A DNA stretch of 46,435 bases from an uncultured Spartobacteria bacterium (GCA_903882875.1 CAIRYQ010000125.1:1-46435); one strand, 5' to 3'; numbered from the stretch's first letter, positions 16,830 to 27,583 are shown. Notes: a model not told the origin generated them from the letters alone. A program made the numbers and translations.

Positions 16830-18176
16830 TCACGACGGCTTGTCGCCTTTCCAATGATGCCGGCTGTCCACGGCACGGATGCACGCATTGCAGCACGCGC
16901 CGATGACGAGCAGCGCGGCCATGAGGTACATCGTGAAATTGTAAGACTGTGCGACCGGCACGTTGCGCGACTTTTGATACTCGGAAATGTAGGTGACGAG
17001 CTGCGGGCCGAGAACGGCGGCCATGGACCACGCGGTGATGAGCCGCCCGTGAATCGCGCCGACCTGCATCGTGCCGAACATGTCGCGCAGATACGCGGGG
17101 ATCGTCGCGAAGCCGCCACCGTACATCGAGATGATCAGCGCGGTGACGCCGACGAAGAACGCCACATTTCCCATCCGCTGCGTAAGCGGGACGAGGCAGT
17201 AGAGCACTGCGCCGAGGAGAAAATAGATGAAGTAAACGTGCTTGCGCCCGGTGTAGTCGCTCGTGCTCGACCAGAAAAATCGGCCGCCCATATTGAAGAT
17301 GCTGAGGAATCCCGCGAAGCCGTCGCCGACCGTCTTCGGCACGCCGAACATGCTCTGGCACATGTTCGACGCCTGCCCGAGGATGCCGATGCCCGCCGTG
17401 ACATTCAGGCAGAGCACCGCCCACAGCAGCCAGAATTGCGGAGTCTTGATCGCCTCGTCGGCGGTGACATTTGCGGTGGTGACGAGTTCCTGCTCGACGG
17501 TGCGCGGGACGAAGCCCTCGGGCTTCCAGCCGGGCGGCGGCACGCGGACGGTCATCGAGCCGAAGACCATGAAACAAAAATACGCCACGCCCATCACGAG
17601 GAATGCCTCCATCACGCCCGTGGAATGCGGCGTCGCAAAATGCCGGAGCAGTTCACTGCCGAACGGCGCACCGATGAGCGCGCCTCCGCCGAAGCCCATG
17701 ATCGCCATTCCCGTCGCCATACCGGGCCGGTCGGGAAACCATTTCACGAGCGTGGAGACGGGCGAGATGTAGCCGAGGCCCAGGCCGATTCCTCCGATGA
17801 TTCCGTAGCCGAGCAGCACGAGCCAGAACTGGTGCAGCCTCACGCCGAGGCTCGCGACGAGGAATCCCCCGCCCCAGCAGCACGCGCTCACGAACATCGT
17901 CTTGCGCGGCCCATTTTTCTCGACCCACTTGCCGAAGAACGCGGCGGACAGCCCGAGCAAAATCAGCCCCGTCGAATACAGCCAGCTCACCTGCGGGATC
18001 GTCCAGTCGCCGGGCGCGGACTGCGTGATGCCGAGCAGCCGCGTGAGCGGGACATTGAAGACGCTGAATCCGTAGATTTCGCCGATGCAAAGATGCACCG
18101 CGAGCGCGGCGGGCGGCACGAGCCAGCGCGTGAAGCCGGGCCGGGCGACGGAGCGTTCGCGATCGAGGAATTGCAT
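16830..18176 (-). CDS. OFA-family MFS transporter (oxalate/formate antiporter-like)
   Basis: 448 residues with about 12 transmembrane helices, starting at ATG 18176 (MQFLDRERSVARPGF). The frame is open far upstream to 19547 but runs antisense to the PKS there, so the long version is rejected. OFA features: N-terminal HLCIGEIYGFSVFNVPL, IGGIGLGLGYISPVSTLVKWFPDRPGMATG, and in the second half KTPQFWLLWAVLCLNVTAGIGILG and GRFFWSSTSDYTGRK. The family moves small mono- or dicarboxylates; the substrate here is not predictable. It is divergent from the PKS gene across a 192-bp region, so shared regulation is possible but unproven. Confidence 0.9.
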   Translation of the reverse strand: MQFLDRERSVARPGFTRWLVPPAALAVHLCIGEIYGFSVFNVPLTRLLGITQSAPGDWTIPQVSWLYSTGLILLGLSAAFFGKWVEKNGPRKTMFVSACCWGGGFLVASLGVRLHQFWLVLLGYGIIGGIGLGLGYISPVSTLVKWFPDRPGMATGMAIMGFGGGALIGAPFGSELLRHFATPHSTGVMEAFLVMGVAYFCFMVFGSMTVRVPPPGWKPEGFVPRTVEQELVTTANVTADEAIKTPQFWLLWAVLCLNVTAGIGILGQASNMCQSMFGVPKTVGDGFAGFLSIFNMGGRFFWSSTSDYTGRKHVYFIYFLLGAVLYCLVPLTQRMGNVAFFVGVTALIISMYGGGFATIPAYLRDMFGTMQVGAIHGRLITAWSMAAVLGPQLVTYISEYQKSRNVPVAQSYNFTMYLMAALLVIGACCNACIRAVDSRHHWKGDKPS

Positions 18177-18368
18177 GGGGAGATGTCGGATGCTTTCGCT
18201 CCGATCATCGCTGCGATTATGCGGAACATCGGGCGTTGGCGAGCGTGCGATTTTGCGCGCGGGGAAAAGTCGCGCCAAACATGCCTGCGTCCTGCCAAAC
18301 ACTTCCACTCGCTTCCGCGTGAATTGTTGCCGAGCCTCCCTTGCATCCGACGCGCTCTTTGACCATGA
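18177..18368. promoter_or_regulatory. Divergent intergenic region, MFS transporter / PKS operon
   Basis: The 192 bp between the two divergent starts must contain the PKS operon promoter and probably that of the transporter. It is locally less GC-rich around 18285-18340. No convincing -35/-10 pair or operator palindrome was recognised. An ATG at 18365 opens a ten-codon frame overlapping the PKS start, most likely by chance. Confidence 0.5.
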
Positions 18369-21300
18369 GTGGAAAAGATGATCCGCCATTTTCCTAACGA
18401 ACCGATCGCCATCATCGGCATCGGTTGCAGGTTCCCAGGAGGCGCGCGCGGGCCGGAGGCGTTCTGGAAACTGCTCACCGACGGCGTGGATGCGGTGTCG
18501 GAGGTGCCGGCGGATCGCTGGAATGCGGAGACATTTTTCGATCCGCGCGCCGGGCAAAAAGGAAAATCCATCTCGCGATGGGCTGGCACCGTGGGCGCGA
18601 TCGATCGGTTCGATGCGGGGTTCTTCGGCGTCTCGCCGCGCGAGGCGGAGTGCATGGATCCACAGCAGCGGATGCTGCTTCAGGCGGCGTGGGAGGCGAC
18701 CGATGACGGCGGCGTGGTGATCGATCCCGTGCGCGGTTCCGGGGCGGGAGTGTTCGTGGGAATCTCGACCTACGACTACGCGCTGCTGCAGTCCACGATG
18801 GGCGATCAGAGCGGCATTGACGTGTACACAGCCACCGGTGGCGCGGTGAGCATCGCGGCGAATCGCATTTCCTACTGCCTGAACCTGCACGGCCCGAGCG
18901 TCGCCGTGGATACCGCGTGCTCGTCGTCGCTCGTCGCGCTCCACCTCGCCTGCGCGAGCATCTGGAAAGGCGAATGCCCGATCGCATTTGCGGGTGGCGT
19001 GAATGCGATCCTCACGGCGACGCCGTTCATCAGTTTCAGCCGGAGCGGAATGCTTTCGCCGGACGGCCGCTGCAAGGCGTTCGACGCGACGGCCAATGGC
19101 TTCGTGCGATCGGAAGGTTGCGGAGTCGTGCTGCTGAAGCCGCTCTCCGCCGCGCTCGCGGACGGCAATCCGATCTACGCCGTGGTCCGCGGGACGGCAT
19201 CGAACCAGGACGGCCGCACGAACGGCATCACACTCCCGAGCGCGACCGCGCAGGAGGCGCTCGTGCGCGAGGCGTGCCGCGCCGCCGGTGTCTCGCCGTC
19301 GCAGGTGCAATACGTCGAGGCGCACGGCACCGGCACGCTCGTCGGCGATCCGATCGAGGCCATCGCGCTCGGCACCGCGCTCGGCGATGGACGCGATCCG
19401 CGCACACCGCTCGCGATCGGATCGGTGAAGACCAACATCGGCCACATGGAGGCGGGTGCGGGCATCGCCGGGATCATCAAGACCGCGCTCGCACTGCGTC
19501 ACCGGCAGATTCCGCCGAGCCTGCACTTCCGGAATCCAAATCCGCACATTGATTTTGAAAAGCTGAAGCTCCGCGTGGTGCGGGAGCTGGAGCTGTTTCC
19601 CGACGGAACGGAACTGCCGATCGCGGGCGTGAATTCATTCGGCTTCGGCGGCACAAATGCGCATGCCATTCTCCAGGCACCTCCCGTTTCCGCAGGACGC
19701 CGCATTTCAAAAAACGGAGGCCCGAAGGATCGCGCGCACCTGCTCGCGCTCTCCGCGCGCTGCGAAGAATCACTTCGCGGACTCGCGGCTAAATACACGG
19801 CATTCCTCTCCGATGGCGGCAAAGGCTCGGCGACGAGCCTCCACGACATTTGCTTCACGGCAGGCGCGCATCGCACATGGCACGCATTCCGTCTCTGCGT
19901 CGCAGCGGGATCGCGCGCGGGCATGGCGGAAAAACTCAGCGCATGTGCAGCGGGAGACTCGCGGCCCGGACTTTCGACCGCACACGATTTTGCACCGCAG
20001 TCGCCGGTGTTTGTTTTCTCTGGCCAGGGCCCGCAGTGGTGGGCGATGGGACGCGAACTGCTGGAGCGCGAGCCCGTGTTCCGCGCAAAGATCGAGGAGT
20101 GCGACGCGCTGCTGCGCGAGTTCGGTGACTGGTCGCTGATCGAGGAGATGAAGCGCGGCGAGGCGGAGTCGCGCATGGACGAGACGGCGATCGCGCAGCC
20201 CGCGATTTTCGCTCTGCAAGTCGCGCTCGCCGCGCTCTGGAAGTCGTGGGGAATCCGGCCCGCTGCCGCCGTCGGACACAGCGTTGGCGAGGTCGCCGCC
20301 GCGCACCTCGCAGGCGTGCTCAGCCTGCGCGAGGGCGCGCGGGTGATCTTCCAGCGTGGCCGCTGCATGGACGCCGCGCACGAACGCGGAAAAATGCTCG
20401 CGGCAGCACTGACGTGGGAGCAGGCTGAGGAGGTGATCGCACCGTGGGACGGACGCGTCTCGATCGCCGCGCTGAACAGCCCCGCATCCGTCACGCTATC
20501 CGGCGAGTCCGCCGCGATCGAGACCATCGCGACGCAGCTCGAACAGCGTTCCGTTTTCGCCCGGCTGCTGCGCGTGAACTACGCCTTTCACAGCCACCAG
20601 ATGGATCCCGTGCGCGACGAATTGCTCCGCTCGCTCGGCAAGGTCGAGACCGCACCCGCATCGCTCCGGCTGTTCTCGACAGTGAGCGGGGCCGAGTGCG
20701 CGGGCGATGATTTCGCTGCGGGCTACTGGTGGCGGAATGTGCGGATGCCCGTGCGATTCGCCACGGCGATTGATGCGCTGATTGAAAAAGGCCACACGCT
20801 TTTCCTCGAAATCAGCCCGCACCCGGCACTGACCGGATCGCTACAGGAGTGCATGACGCACCGCTCGGTGAACGGCACGGCGATCGCATCGCTGCGCCGG
20901 AAGGAACCCGAGCAGGAGACGATGCTCGGCGCGCTCGGCGCATTGCACACACACGGCTGCGATGTGAATTGGAAGACGCTGCACCCGTCCTCATCGGCGG
21001 TGCGGCTGCCGTCCTACGCGTGGCGCGAGGAACGATACTGGCATGAAATCGCCGAGAGCCGCGAGGCACGGCTCGCCGCGCCCGCGCATCCGTTCCTCGT
21101 GCGGAAAGTGGATGCCGCCGACCCAACGTGGCAAACCGCGCTCGATCTGAACGCATCCCCATTCCTGAAGGATCACCGCGTGCAGGAGCACGTCGTGTTT
21201 CCCGCCGCCGGCTATGTCGAGATGGCGCTCGGCGCGGCGCGCGTCCTGTTCGGCGGAAGCGCGAGCGTGATCGAGGAGATTGATTTTCAAAAGGCGCTCG

Positions 21301-24300
21301 TCATCAAGGAATGCGACGCCGGAGCGCGCATCCAGCTCTGCCATCACAGGCAGGATTCCACGTTCACCATTTCGAGTTGCAGCGGAACGGGAGGCGAAAC
21401 ATGGGCGGTGAATTCCATCGGAAAAATCCGCGCGTGTCCCGAGGCGAAAATCCCGGAGCCCATCGCGCCGCGTTCGCTGGACGTGGCGAACGCGCAGCAG
21501 GTGAGCAGCGATGAAATCTACGATCGCTTCCGTGGACTCGGCCTGCCGTATGGCCCGATGTTCCGCTGCATCGAAGCCGCATGGCGGCGCGATGGCGAGG
21601 TGCTCGGCCGCATCCGGCTGCCGTCGTCGCTCGAGGCGGAATCGGGAAAATATCAGATCCATCCCACAATCCTTGATGCCTGTTTTCAACTGCTCCTGCT
21701 CGCAGTGCCGGCCGCGGATGCAGGTACGCACCAGCCGCTCTGCCTGCCTGTGCAGATTGCGAGGCTGCGATTTTTCGCAAGCCCCGGCGCGAAGCTCTGG
21801 TGCCATGCGCGTCTCGCATTCAGCGGGAGCCGCGCAGTCGTCGGTGACATCCGCATTCTGGATGAAGACGGGCGCGTGCTGATGGATATCACCGGCTTCC
21901 GCTGCCAGGCGATCCATCGCGGCAAAACCGGCGTGCCCGGCGGCAACGATGATCTGCTGTATGAGACGCACTGGAAGGCACGCCCGCTCGCCATCGGTGG
22001 AACCGTGCCCGCACCCACCGAGATCGCGATCCCGCTGCGTAAGATCGCAGCGCAAGTGGAAGAAACGGCGTCGCGCCTGCGCTTGCAGACCGTCGCCGAG
22101 TGCGACGGAAACAAACTCGACGGCCGCCTCGATCAGCTCTGCCGGTTCTACATTCTCAACGCATTCCGCAAACTGCGCTGGCTCCTCCGCGCAGGTGAAT
22201 CCGTGAAAGTGGCGTCGCTCGCGAAACGGCTGCGCATCGCGCCGGGGCACCGGCAAGTCTTCGAGCGGTTCCTTTCCTTTCTCGAAGCGGACGGCTTGCT
22301 CGCCCGATCCCGCGACGGCTGGAAAGTGCGCAAGATGGAAAAGATTCCGGACACGGATTCCACGTGGGGAAGCGTCCTCGGTGAATTCCCCGGTGCTCTC
22401 GCGGAACTCTCGCTCATCCGTAGCTGCGGGGACAATCTCGCGGAAATTCTCCGCGGCGAAACGGATCCGCTGAAGGTGATTTTCCCGGACGGATCGCTCG
22501 TGGGAGCGGAGCATCTCTATCAGGATTCCGTTTCGTTCCGAGGAAGCAATCTGCTTGTGGCCGAGACCGTCGCGGCAGTCGCGAAGCAACTGCCCGAGGG
22601 CAGGACGCTGCGCGTGCTTGAAATCGGCGCGGGCACCGGCGGCATGACTTCGCACGTCCTGCCACGGCTTCCGGTGGATCGCACGGAATACGTCTTCTCC
22701 GATCTTTCGAATGCATTCTTCTCAAAGGCCGAGCAGAAGTTTTTCCATTTCCCGTTCGTCCGATACCAGCTCCTCGACATCGAAAGATCGGCACTCGAAC
22801 AGGATTTTTCGGCAGCCTCGTTCGACGTGATCCTTGCGTCGGACGCGATTCATGCGACGGCGGATCTGCGGAAGACATTGGAAAACGTGCGTTCGCTCCT
22901 CGCGCCCGGCGGCCTGCTCGTGCTCCTCGAAGTGGATCGCCCCGCGCGCTGGCCGGATCTTGTCTTCGGGCTCACCGAGGGCTGGTGGCGGTTTGCGGAC
23001 ACCGATTTGCGCCCATCGTATCCGCTGGTTTCCGGCGATGCGTGGCTGCGACTTCTCGGCGAGATCGGATTCGTCGGCGCGCAGATGATCTCTGACCGGA
23101 ACAAGTCCATGAAATCCCGGCAGGCGATCTTCCTCGCCACCGCGCCGCGCGCGACCGCGCGAGACGCAGCGCCAGCGCAGCTCGACCTGCGCAAAAATGG
23201 GAAGCCGCGGAAATGGCTCGTCTTCGCAGATCGCACCGGCACGGCGGACAAAGTGCTGCAAACACTCCGCGAACGCGGCGACGATGTCGTGACGGTTCAT
23301 GCCGCCACAAATTTCCGGCGTGCCGCCGACACGTCATTCGAGATCCATCCCGAGTCGCACGAAGACATGGCGCGGCTGATCACGGATGTCCGTGCGAGTG
23401 GGGCGTTCCCGATTTCCAGCGTGCTGCATTTCTGGAGCTTGGACTCTGCAATGCCGCCATCGCTCACCCCGGCGCTGCTGCTGAAGGCGCAGTCGGAAGG
23501 CTGCTACTCGCTGCTGCATTTCGTGCAGGCGATCACGGCGGAATCCTCCGTCGAGCTGCCGCAGCTTTTTGTTGTAACCCGCGGCGCGCATGCAGTGCTT
23601 CGTGCGGACAAGGTCGCTGTCGCCCAAAGCCCGGCGCAAGGGCTCGCGCGCGTCATCGCGAATGAATATCCGAAATTCCGCTGCCGCACGATTGACCTCG
23701 CACCGGAGCAGCCGGACGACGAGGCGCGTTTCCTGTTCGGCGAACTTTTCGCGAACGACGGCGAGGATGAGATCGCGCTCCGTGGCCCGGCGCGCTTCGC
23801 GAGCCGGATCACACGCACGAAGGCTGATCCGAGTCTGCCGCACGCAGGTCACGGCAGAGGCACGGTGCCGTGGCGTGTGGAAATTGATGCGCCCGGCGCA
23901 CTCGATCATCTCGCGTTCCGCGAACGCAAGACACGCAGGCCCGGTCCCGATGAAGTCACGATCGAAGTCCGCGCGGCGGCGCTGAATTTCCGCGACGTGA
24001 TGAAGGCGCTCGGCATCTACCCGGGCGACAACGACGACGATGCCCTGCTCGGCGACGAATGCTCGGGCGTGATCACCGCCGTCGGGCGGAATGTGAAATA
24101 CCTCCGCGTCGACGACGCAGTGCTCGCCGTCGGCCCCGGCTGTTTTTCCTCGCATCTCACGATGCCCGCCGCGCTCGTGTTGCGGAAGCCCGCGCGGATT
24201 CGCTTCGGCGAGGCGGCCACGATCCCCATCACTTTTCTGACCGCGTGGTATGCGCTGCACCATCTCGGGCGGATGAAAAAGGGCGATCGTGTGCTCATCC

Positions 24301-26888
24301 AGGCCGCGACCGGCGGCGTCGGTCTCGCCGCGGTGCAGATTGCGCGGCTCGCGGGCGCGGAGATTTTTGCGACTGCGGGAAGCCCCGAGAAGCGCGGCCT
24401 GCTCCGCGCGCTCGGCGTGCAACACGTCATGGATTCCCGCTCGGTGGCCTTTGCCGACGAAGTGCTCGCGATCACCGGCGGGCGCGGCGTGGACATCGTC
24501 CTGAATTCACTCGCGGGCGACGCGATTCCCGCGGGTGTTTCGACTCTCGCGACCGGCGGACGGTTCCTCGAAATCGGCAAGCGCGACATCTACCAAAACG
24601 CGCGCCTCGGCCTCCGCGCGTTCCGAAACAACATCTCGTTCTTCGTCATAGACCTCGCGCAAATCATGCGTGATGACCCGCCCTTCGTCGCCGCAATGCT
24701 TCGGCGGCTCATGCCGATGTTTGCCTCGGGGAAACTGCGTCCGCTCCCGTTCCGCACGTTTCAGGCATCGCAGGTCGTCAGCGCATTCCGCCACATGTCG
24801 CAGGCGCGGCACATCGGAAAAATCGTGCTCTCGATGGAAAACTGCCGCGCCGTCCCGCTCCCCGCGCCGCGCACAAAGCCGATCCATTTTCGCAGGGACG
24901 CGAGCTATCTGATCACCGGCGGCCTCGGCGGCTTCGGCCTTGCGACTGCGGAGTGGCTTCTGAAAAATGGCGCGGGCCATGTGGTGCTCGTGAGCCGCAA
25001 CGGAGCAACAAGCGACGACGCACGGCGCGCTGTCACCGCGCTGAAAAAAATCGGAAGCGTGCTCGTGCTGAAAGCCGATGTGTCGGATGCACGCGACGTG
25101 TCGCGCATCTTCCGGACGATCTCAAAGAAGCTGCCAACACTGCGCGGGATCATGCACGCCGCGATGGTGCTCGACGACGGCGCGCTCTCGCAGCAGACGG
25201 CAGCGCGATTCAGCCGCGTGATGGCGCCGAAGGTGAGCGGCGCGTGGAATCTCCACGTCGCCTCCGCGCAACTGCCGCTCGATTTCTTCGTGCTGTTTTC
25301 ATCCATCGCCACGATCGCCGGGAGTCCCGGCCAGTCGGCCTATGTCGCCGCAAACAGTTTTCTCGAATCGCTCGCGCATCACCGGCGCGCGTGCGGCCTG
25401 CCGGGGCTCGCGATCAACTGGGGCGTGCTCGGCGAGGTCGGATTCGTCGCCCGCAACAGGAAGGTTGGCACGCTCCTCGAAGGCACCGGCCTCGGCTGCA
25501 TCACGCCCGCGCAGGCACTCGGCATCCTCGGCAAACTGATGCAGGGCACCGGCGCGCAATTCGGCGTGGGCCGGGTGGACTGGCAGCGCCTCTCCGAGTG
25601 TTTTCCGAATGTCCGCACATCCCCGCGTTTCTCTGAAATCGTGAAGGCTCGGAATTCCGACGTTCCGGAGGACGGGATGAATTTCCGCGGGAAGCTCCTC
25701 TCGCTTCCCGTCGTCGGACGGCTCTCCGCGGTGACGGCGCAGCTCAGGGAACAACTCGCGAAAGTCCTACGCACTTCCGCATCGAAGCTCGACACCGAGC
25801 GGCCGCTCAACGAACTCGGTCTCGATTCGCTCATGGGCGTCGAACTTCTGAACCGCATCGAGACCGGCTTCGGGGTTTTGCTCCCCGCGGGCAGTCTCGC
25901 CGCGGGCACTGCCGTTTCAAAAATGGCGGTGCAGATTTTGGAAGGCCTCGCAGGCCCGGCTGAATCGCTGGCTGCCGAGGCGAAACCGTTGCCGGAACCC
26001 CGCGTGTCGCCCGGCTGCCTCGTGCCGCTGCGCGCGGGCGCATCCACGCCGCCGCTTTTCTGCATCCACCCCGCCGGCGGCCTTGCGAACATTTACACGC
26101 ATCTCGCGCGGCAGCTTCCTGCGGAACTCCCGGTGTTTGGCATCCAGTCCCGCGCGTTCACCGGAGGGAATGCCGAACACGCGTCCATTTCCAAAATGGC
26201 ACAGGACTACGCGCGCGTCATCGCGCAGCAGCAACCTCGCGGCGCGGTGCATCTGCTCGGGTTTTCGTTCGGCGGCTTTGTGGCAATGGAGATCGCGCGT
26301 CTTTTCGAAAAGCGCGGCAGGACGGTCGGGCTCATCGCTTTGGTTGACGCCGATTTCCGATGGCTCGGCGAGGGCTGTATGAAAAAGGAATTCCTCCGCC
26401 GTCACATCGCCGAAATGTACGGAACCTACTCGCGCGAACTCGGACTGCTGAAGCCGCTCAAACCCGATGAGCTGACGGCGTTCGCCGCGGAGCTGGAAAG
26501 CGAGATCCACCGCTCGGCGCCGCAGGCGCGCGTCGAACAGGTGCTCCGCGCGATCCACACGCGCGGCTACGTGTCATCCGGGCTGCCGGACAGGGTGATG
26601 AAGCTGTATCTTTCGCTGTTTTTCATCCACACTGATCTGCTCGGCGGCTGCACGCCGCCGGTCGTCAGCTCGCCACTTTCCGTGTGGTGCGGAACGGAGA
26701 CAAAAGGCGAAGGCCATCGTTGGCGGCACTGCACGACCGGGGCATTCAGCGAGAGTGTGATTGATGGAAACCACTACGACCTCATGGTTCCGCCGCTCGT
26801 GGATTTGCTCGCCCCGCAGTTGGCCACGGCATTGAAAAAATCGCGCCCGCGAGGCGCGAAGAAAGAGCGCGCGCTTGCGCCGACCTAA
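18369..26888 (+). CDS. Single-module highly reducing type I polyketide synthase, KS-AT-DH-cMT-ER-KR-ACP-TE
   Basis: 2839 residues. KS about 8-430 (DTACSSS, C184; EAHGTGT, H319; H359). AT about 545-850 (GHSVGE, S638; YAFH at 738-741, usually malonyl-type). DH about 905-1190 (H936; D1103 in HPTILDACFQ). C-methyltransferase about 1270-1590 (LEIGAGTGG at 1417-1425, H1495, E1521). Structural KR about 1600-1830. ER about 1838-2150 (NADPH loop ATGGVG). KR about 2175-2360 (GGLGGFG, S2312, Y2325, LDD motif of B-type KRs). ACP about 2452-2525 (GLDSLMG, S2487). TE about 2550-2830 (GFSFGG, S2633; H2802). Every catalytic residue checked is present, so each extension could be fully reduced and alpha-methylated. 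One module with its own TE suggests iterative use. The start is GTG 18369 or, equally plausible, ATG 18378. It is followed 5 bp later by the transporter genes. Confidence 0.95.
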   Translation: MEKMIRHFPNEPIAIIGIGCRFPGGARGPEAFWKLLTDGVDAVSEVPADRWNAETFFDPRAGQKGKSISRWAGTVGAIDRFDAGFFGVSPREAECMDPQQRMLLQAAWEATDDGGVVIDPVRGSGAGVFVGISTYDYALLQSTMGDQSGIDVYTATGGAVSIAANRISYCLNLHGPSVAVDTACSSSLVALHLACASIWKGECPIAFAGGVNAILTATPFISFSRSGMLSPDGRCKAFDATANGFVRSEGCGVVLLKPLSAALADGNPIYAVVRGTASNQDGRTNGITLPSATAQEALVREACRAAGVSPSQVQYVEAHGTGTLVGDPIEAIALGTALGDGRDPRTPLAIGSVKTNIGHMEAGAGIAGIIKTALALRHRQIPPSLHFRNPNPHIDFEKLKLRVVRELELFPDGTELPIAGVNSFGFGGTNAHAILQAPPVSAGRRISKNGGPKDRAHLLALSARCEESLRGLAAKYTAFLSDGGKGSATSLHDICFTAGAHRTWHAFRLCVAAGSRAGMAEKLSACAAGDSRPGLSTAHDFAPQSPVFVFSGQGPQWWAMGRELLEREPVFRAKIEECDALLREFGDWSLIEEMKRGEAESRMDETAIAQPAIFALQVALAALWKSWGIRPAAAVGHSVGEVAAAHLAGVLSLREGARVIFQRGRCMDAAHERGKMLAAALTWEQAEEVIAPWDGRVSIAALNSPASVTLSGESAAIETIATQLEQRSVFARLLRVNYAFHSHQMDPVRDELLRSLGKVETAPASLRLFSTVSGAECAGDDFAAGYWWRNVRMPVRFATAIDALIEKGHTLFLEISPHPALTGSLQECMTHRSVNGTAIASLRRKEPEQETMLGALGALHTHGCDVNWKTLHPSSSAVRLPSYAWREERYWHEIAESREARLAAPAHPFLVRKVDAADPTWQTALDLNASPFLKDHRVQEHVVFPAAGYVEMALGAARVLFGGSASVIEEIDFQKALVIKECDAGARIQLCHHRQDSTFTISSCSGTGGETWAVNSIGKIRACPEAKIPEPIAPRSLDVANAQQVSSDEIYDRFRGLGLPYGPMFRCIEAAWRRDGEVLGRIRLPSSLEAESGKYQIHPTILDACFQLLLLAVPAADAGTHQPLCLPVQIARLRFFASPGAKLWCHARLAFSGSRAVVGDIRILDEDGRVLMDITGFRCQAIHRGKTGVPGGNDDLLYETHWKARPLAIGGTVPAPTEIAIPLRKIAAQVEETASRLRLQTVAECDGNKLDGRLDQLCRFYILNAFRKLRWLLRAGESVKVASLAKRLRIAPGHRQVFERFLSFLEADGLLARSRDGWKVRKMEKIPDTDSTWGSVLGEFPGALAELSLIRSCGDNLAEILRGETDPLKVIFPDGSLVGAEHLYQDSVSFRGSNLLVAETVAAVAKQLPEGRTLRVLEIGAGTGGMTSHVLPRLPVDRTEYVFSDLSNAFFSKAEQKFFHFPFVRYQLLDIERSALEQDFSAASFDVILASDAIHATADLRKTLENVRSLLAPGGLLVLLEVDRPARWPDLVFGLTEGWWRFADTDLRPSYPLVSGDAWLRLLGEIGFVGAQMISDRNKSMKSRQAIFLATAPRATARDAAPAQLDLRKNGKPRKWLVFADRTGTADKVLQTLRERGDDVVTVHAATNFRRAADTSFEIHPESHEDMARLITDVRASGAFPISSVLHFWSLDSAMPPSLTPALLLKAQSEGCYSLLHFVQAITAESSVELPQLFVVTRGAHAVLRADKVAVAQSPAQGLARVIANEYPKFRCRTIDLAPEQPDDEARFLFGELFANDGEDEIALRGPARFASRITRTKADPSLPHAGHGRGTVPWRVEIDAPGALDHLAFRERKTRRPGPDEVTIEVRAAALNFRDVMKALGIYPGDNDDDALLGDECSGVITAVGRNVKYLRVDDAVLAVGPGCFSSHLTMPAALVLRKPARIRFGEAATIPITFLTAWYALHHLGRMKKGDRVLIQAATGGVGLAAVQIARLAGAEIFATAGSPEKRGLLRALGVQHVMDSRSVAFADEVLAITGGRGVDIVLNSLAGDAIPAGVSTLATGGRFLEIGKRDIYQNARLGLRAFRNNISFFVIDLAQIMRDDPPFVAAMLRRLMPMFASGKLRPLPFRTFQASQVVSAFRHMSQARHIGKIVLSMENCRAVPLPAPRTKPIHFRRDASYLITGGLGGFGLATAEWLLKNGAGHVVLVSRNGATSDDARRAVTALKKIGSVLVLKADVSDARDVSRIFRTISKKLPTLRGIMHAAMVLDDGALSQQTAARFSRVMAPKVSGAWNLHVASAQLPLDFFVLFSSIATIAGSPGQSAYVAANSFLESLAHHRRACGLPGLAINWGVLGEVGFVARNRKVGTLLEGTGLGCITPAQALGILGKLMQGTGAQFGVGRVDWQRLSECFPNVRTSPRFSEIVKARNSDVPEDGMNFRGKLLSLPVVGRLSAVTAQLREQLAKVLRTSASKLDTERPLNELGLDSLMGVELLNRIETGFGVLLPAGSLAAGTAVSKMAVQILEGLAGPAESLAAEAKPLPEPRVSPGCLVPLRAGASTPPLFCIHPAGGLANIYTHLARQLPAELPVFGIQSRAFTGGNAEHASISKMAQDYARVIAQQQPRGAVHLLGFSFGGFVAMEIARLFEKRGRTVGLIALVDADFRWLGEGCMKKEFLRRHIAEMYGTYSRELGLLKPLKPDELTAFAAELESEIHRSAPQARVEQVLRAIHTRGYVSSGLPDRVMKLYLSLFFIHTDLLGGCTPPVVSSPLSVWCGTETKGEGHRWRHCTTGAFSESVIDGNHYDLMVPPLVDLLAPQLATALKKSRPRGAKKERALAPT

Positions 26889-26893
26889 CCGAC

Positions 26894-27583
26894 ATGGACT
26901 CACCGCTCATCGAAGCCCGCGACTTGCAGCGATCGTACGACAACGGAACCGTGAAGGCGCTCCGCGGCGTGAGCTTCACCATCGCACCGGGTGAATTTGT
27001 CTCGATCATGGGCCCGAGCGGATCAGGAAAATCCACGCTGCTGCATATCCTCGGCGCGCTCGACAACGGCTTCGACGGAAACATCACGATTGACGGCACG
27101 GACCTTCGGAAGCTCGACGAGCCGGAGCGGTTCCGTGCGCGCGTCATCGGGTTTGTATTCCAGTCCTTCCACCTGCTCCCGACGCTCACCGCCGTGGAGA
27201 ATGTGCAGGTGCCGATGTTTGAGATGCCGTGGAGCGCATCCGAACGGCGTGAGCGCGCACAGTCGCTGCTCGCATCACTGGGGCTCGCCGATCGCGCGAA
27301 CCATCTTCCTTCCAAGCTTTCCGGCGGCGAACGGCAGCGCGTCGCCATCGCGCGCAGCCTCGCGAACAATCCGCGGCTGCTCCTCGCCGACGAGCCGACG
27401 GGCAACCTCGACAGCACCAGCGCCGCAAAAATCATCGAGTTGCTGCACGAGATCCATCAGCGCAACAACGTGACGGTGATCATCGTCACGCACGATCCGA
27501 ATGTCGCCTCGCACGCGCGGCGCACGCTGCACATGCTGGACGGGCGCATCGTCCGCGAGACCTCCAACCCGGCAAAGACCTGA
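26894..27583 (+). CDS. ABC transporter ATP-binding protein, MacB/LolD type
   Basis: 229 residues with Walker A GPSGSGKST (40-48), Q-loop in FVFQSFHLLPTLTAVENV, signature LSGGERQRVAIARS (142-155), Walker B LLLADEPTGNLD (162-173) and the H-loop VTHDP. The sequence around the signature and the short length match the MacB/LolD/FtsE group, which drives mechanotransmission-type exporters instead of channels. Five bases separate it from the PKS stop and six from the permease start, so all are one transcript. Confidence 0.96.
   Translation: MDSPLIEARDLQRSYDNGTVKALRGVSFTIAPGEFVSIMGPSGSGKSTLLHILGALDNGFDGNITIDGTDLRKLDEPERFRARVIGFVFQSFHLLPTLTAVENVQVPMFEMPWSASERRERAQSLLASLGLADRANHLPSKLSGGERQRVAIARSLANNPRLLLADEPTGNLDSTSAAKIIELLHEIHQRNNVTVIIVTHDPNVASHARRTLHMLDGRIVRETSNPAKT

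Noticed and set aside
16803-18362. A 519-codon plus-strand open frame opposite the MFS transporter
   Set aside because: Composition is His/Arg/Glu-rich shadow typical of high-GC antisense frames, and the opposite strand encodes a clear 12-helix transporter.
18365-18397. Ten-codon frame (MSGKDDPPFS) overlapping the PKS start, as a leader peptide
   Set aside because: No ribosome-binding site and no amino-acid bias suggesting attenuation; such short frames are expected by chance.
16830-19547. A 905-codon open frame read as one long transporter protein
   Set aside because: The first 457 codons run antisense to the PKS ketosynthase and look like Arg-rich shadow sequence; MFS homology begins only at the ATG at 18176.
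20991-22655. A 554-codon minus-strand open frame inside the PKS
   Set aside because: It lies entirely antisense to the DH and cMT domains, which are unmistakable on the plus strand.
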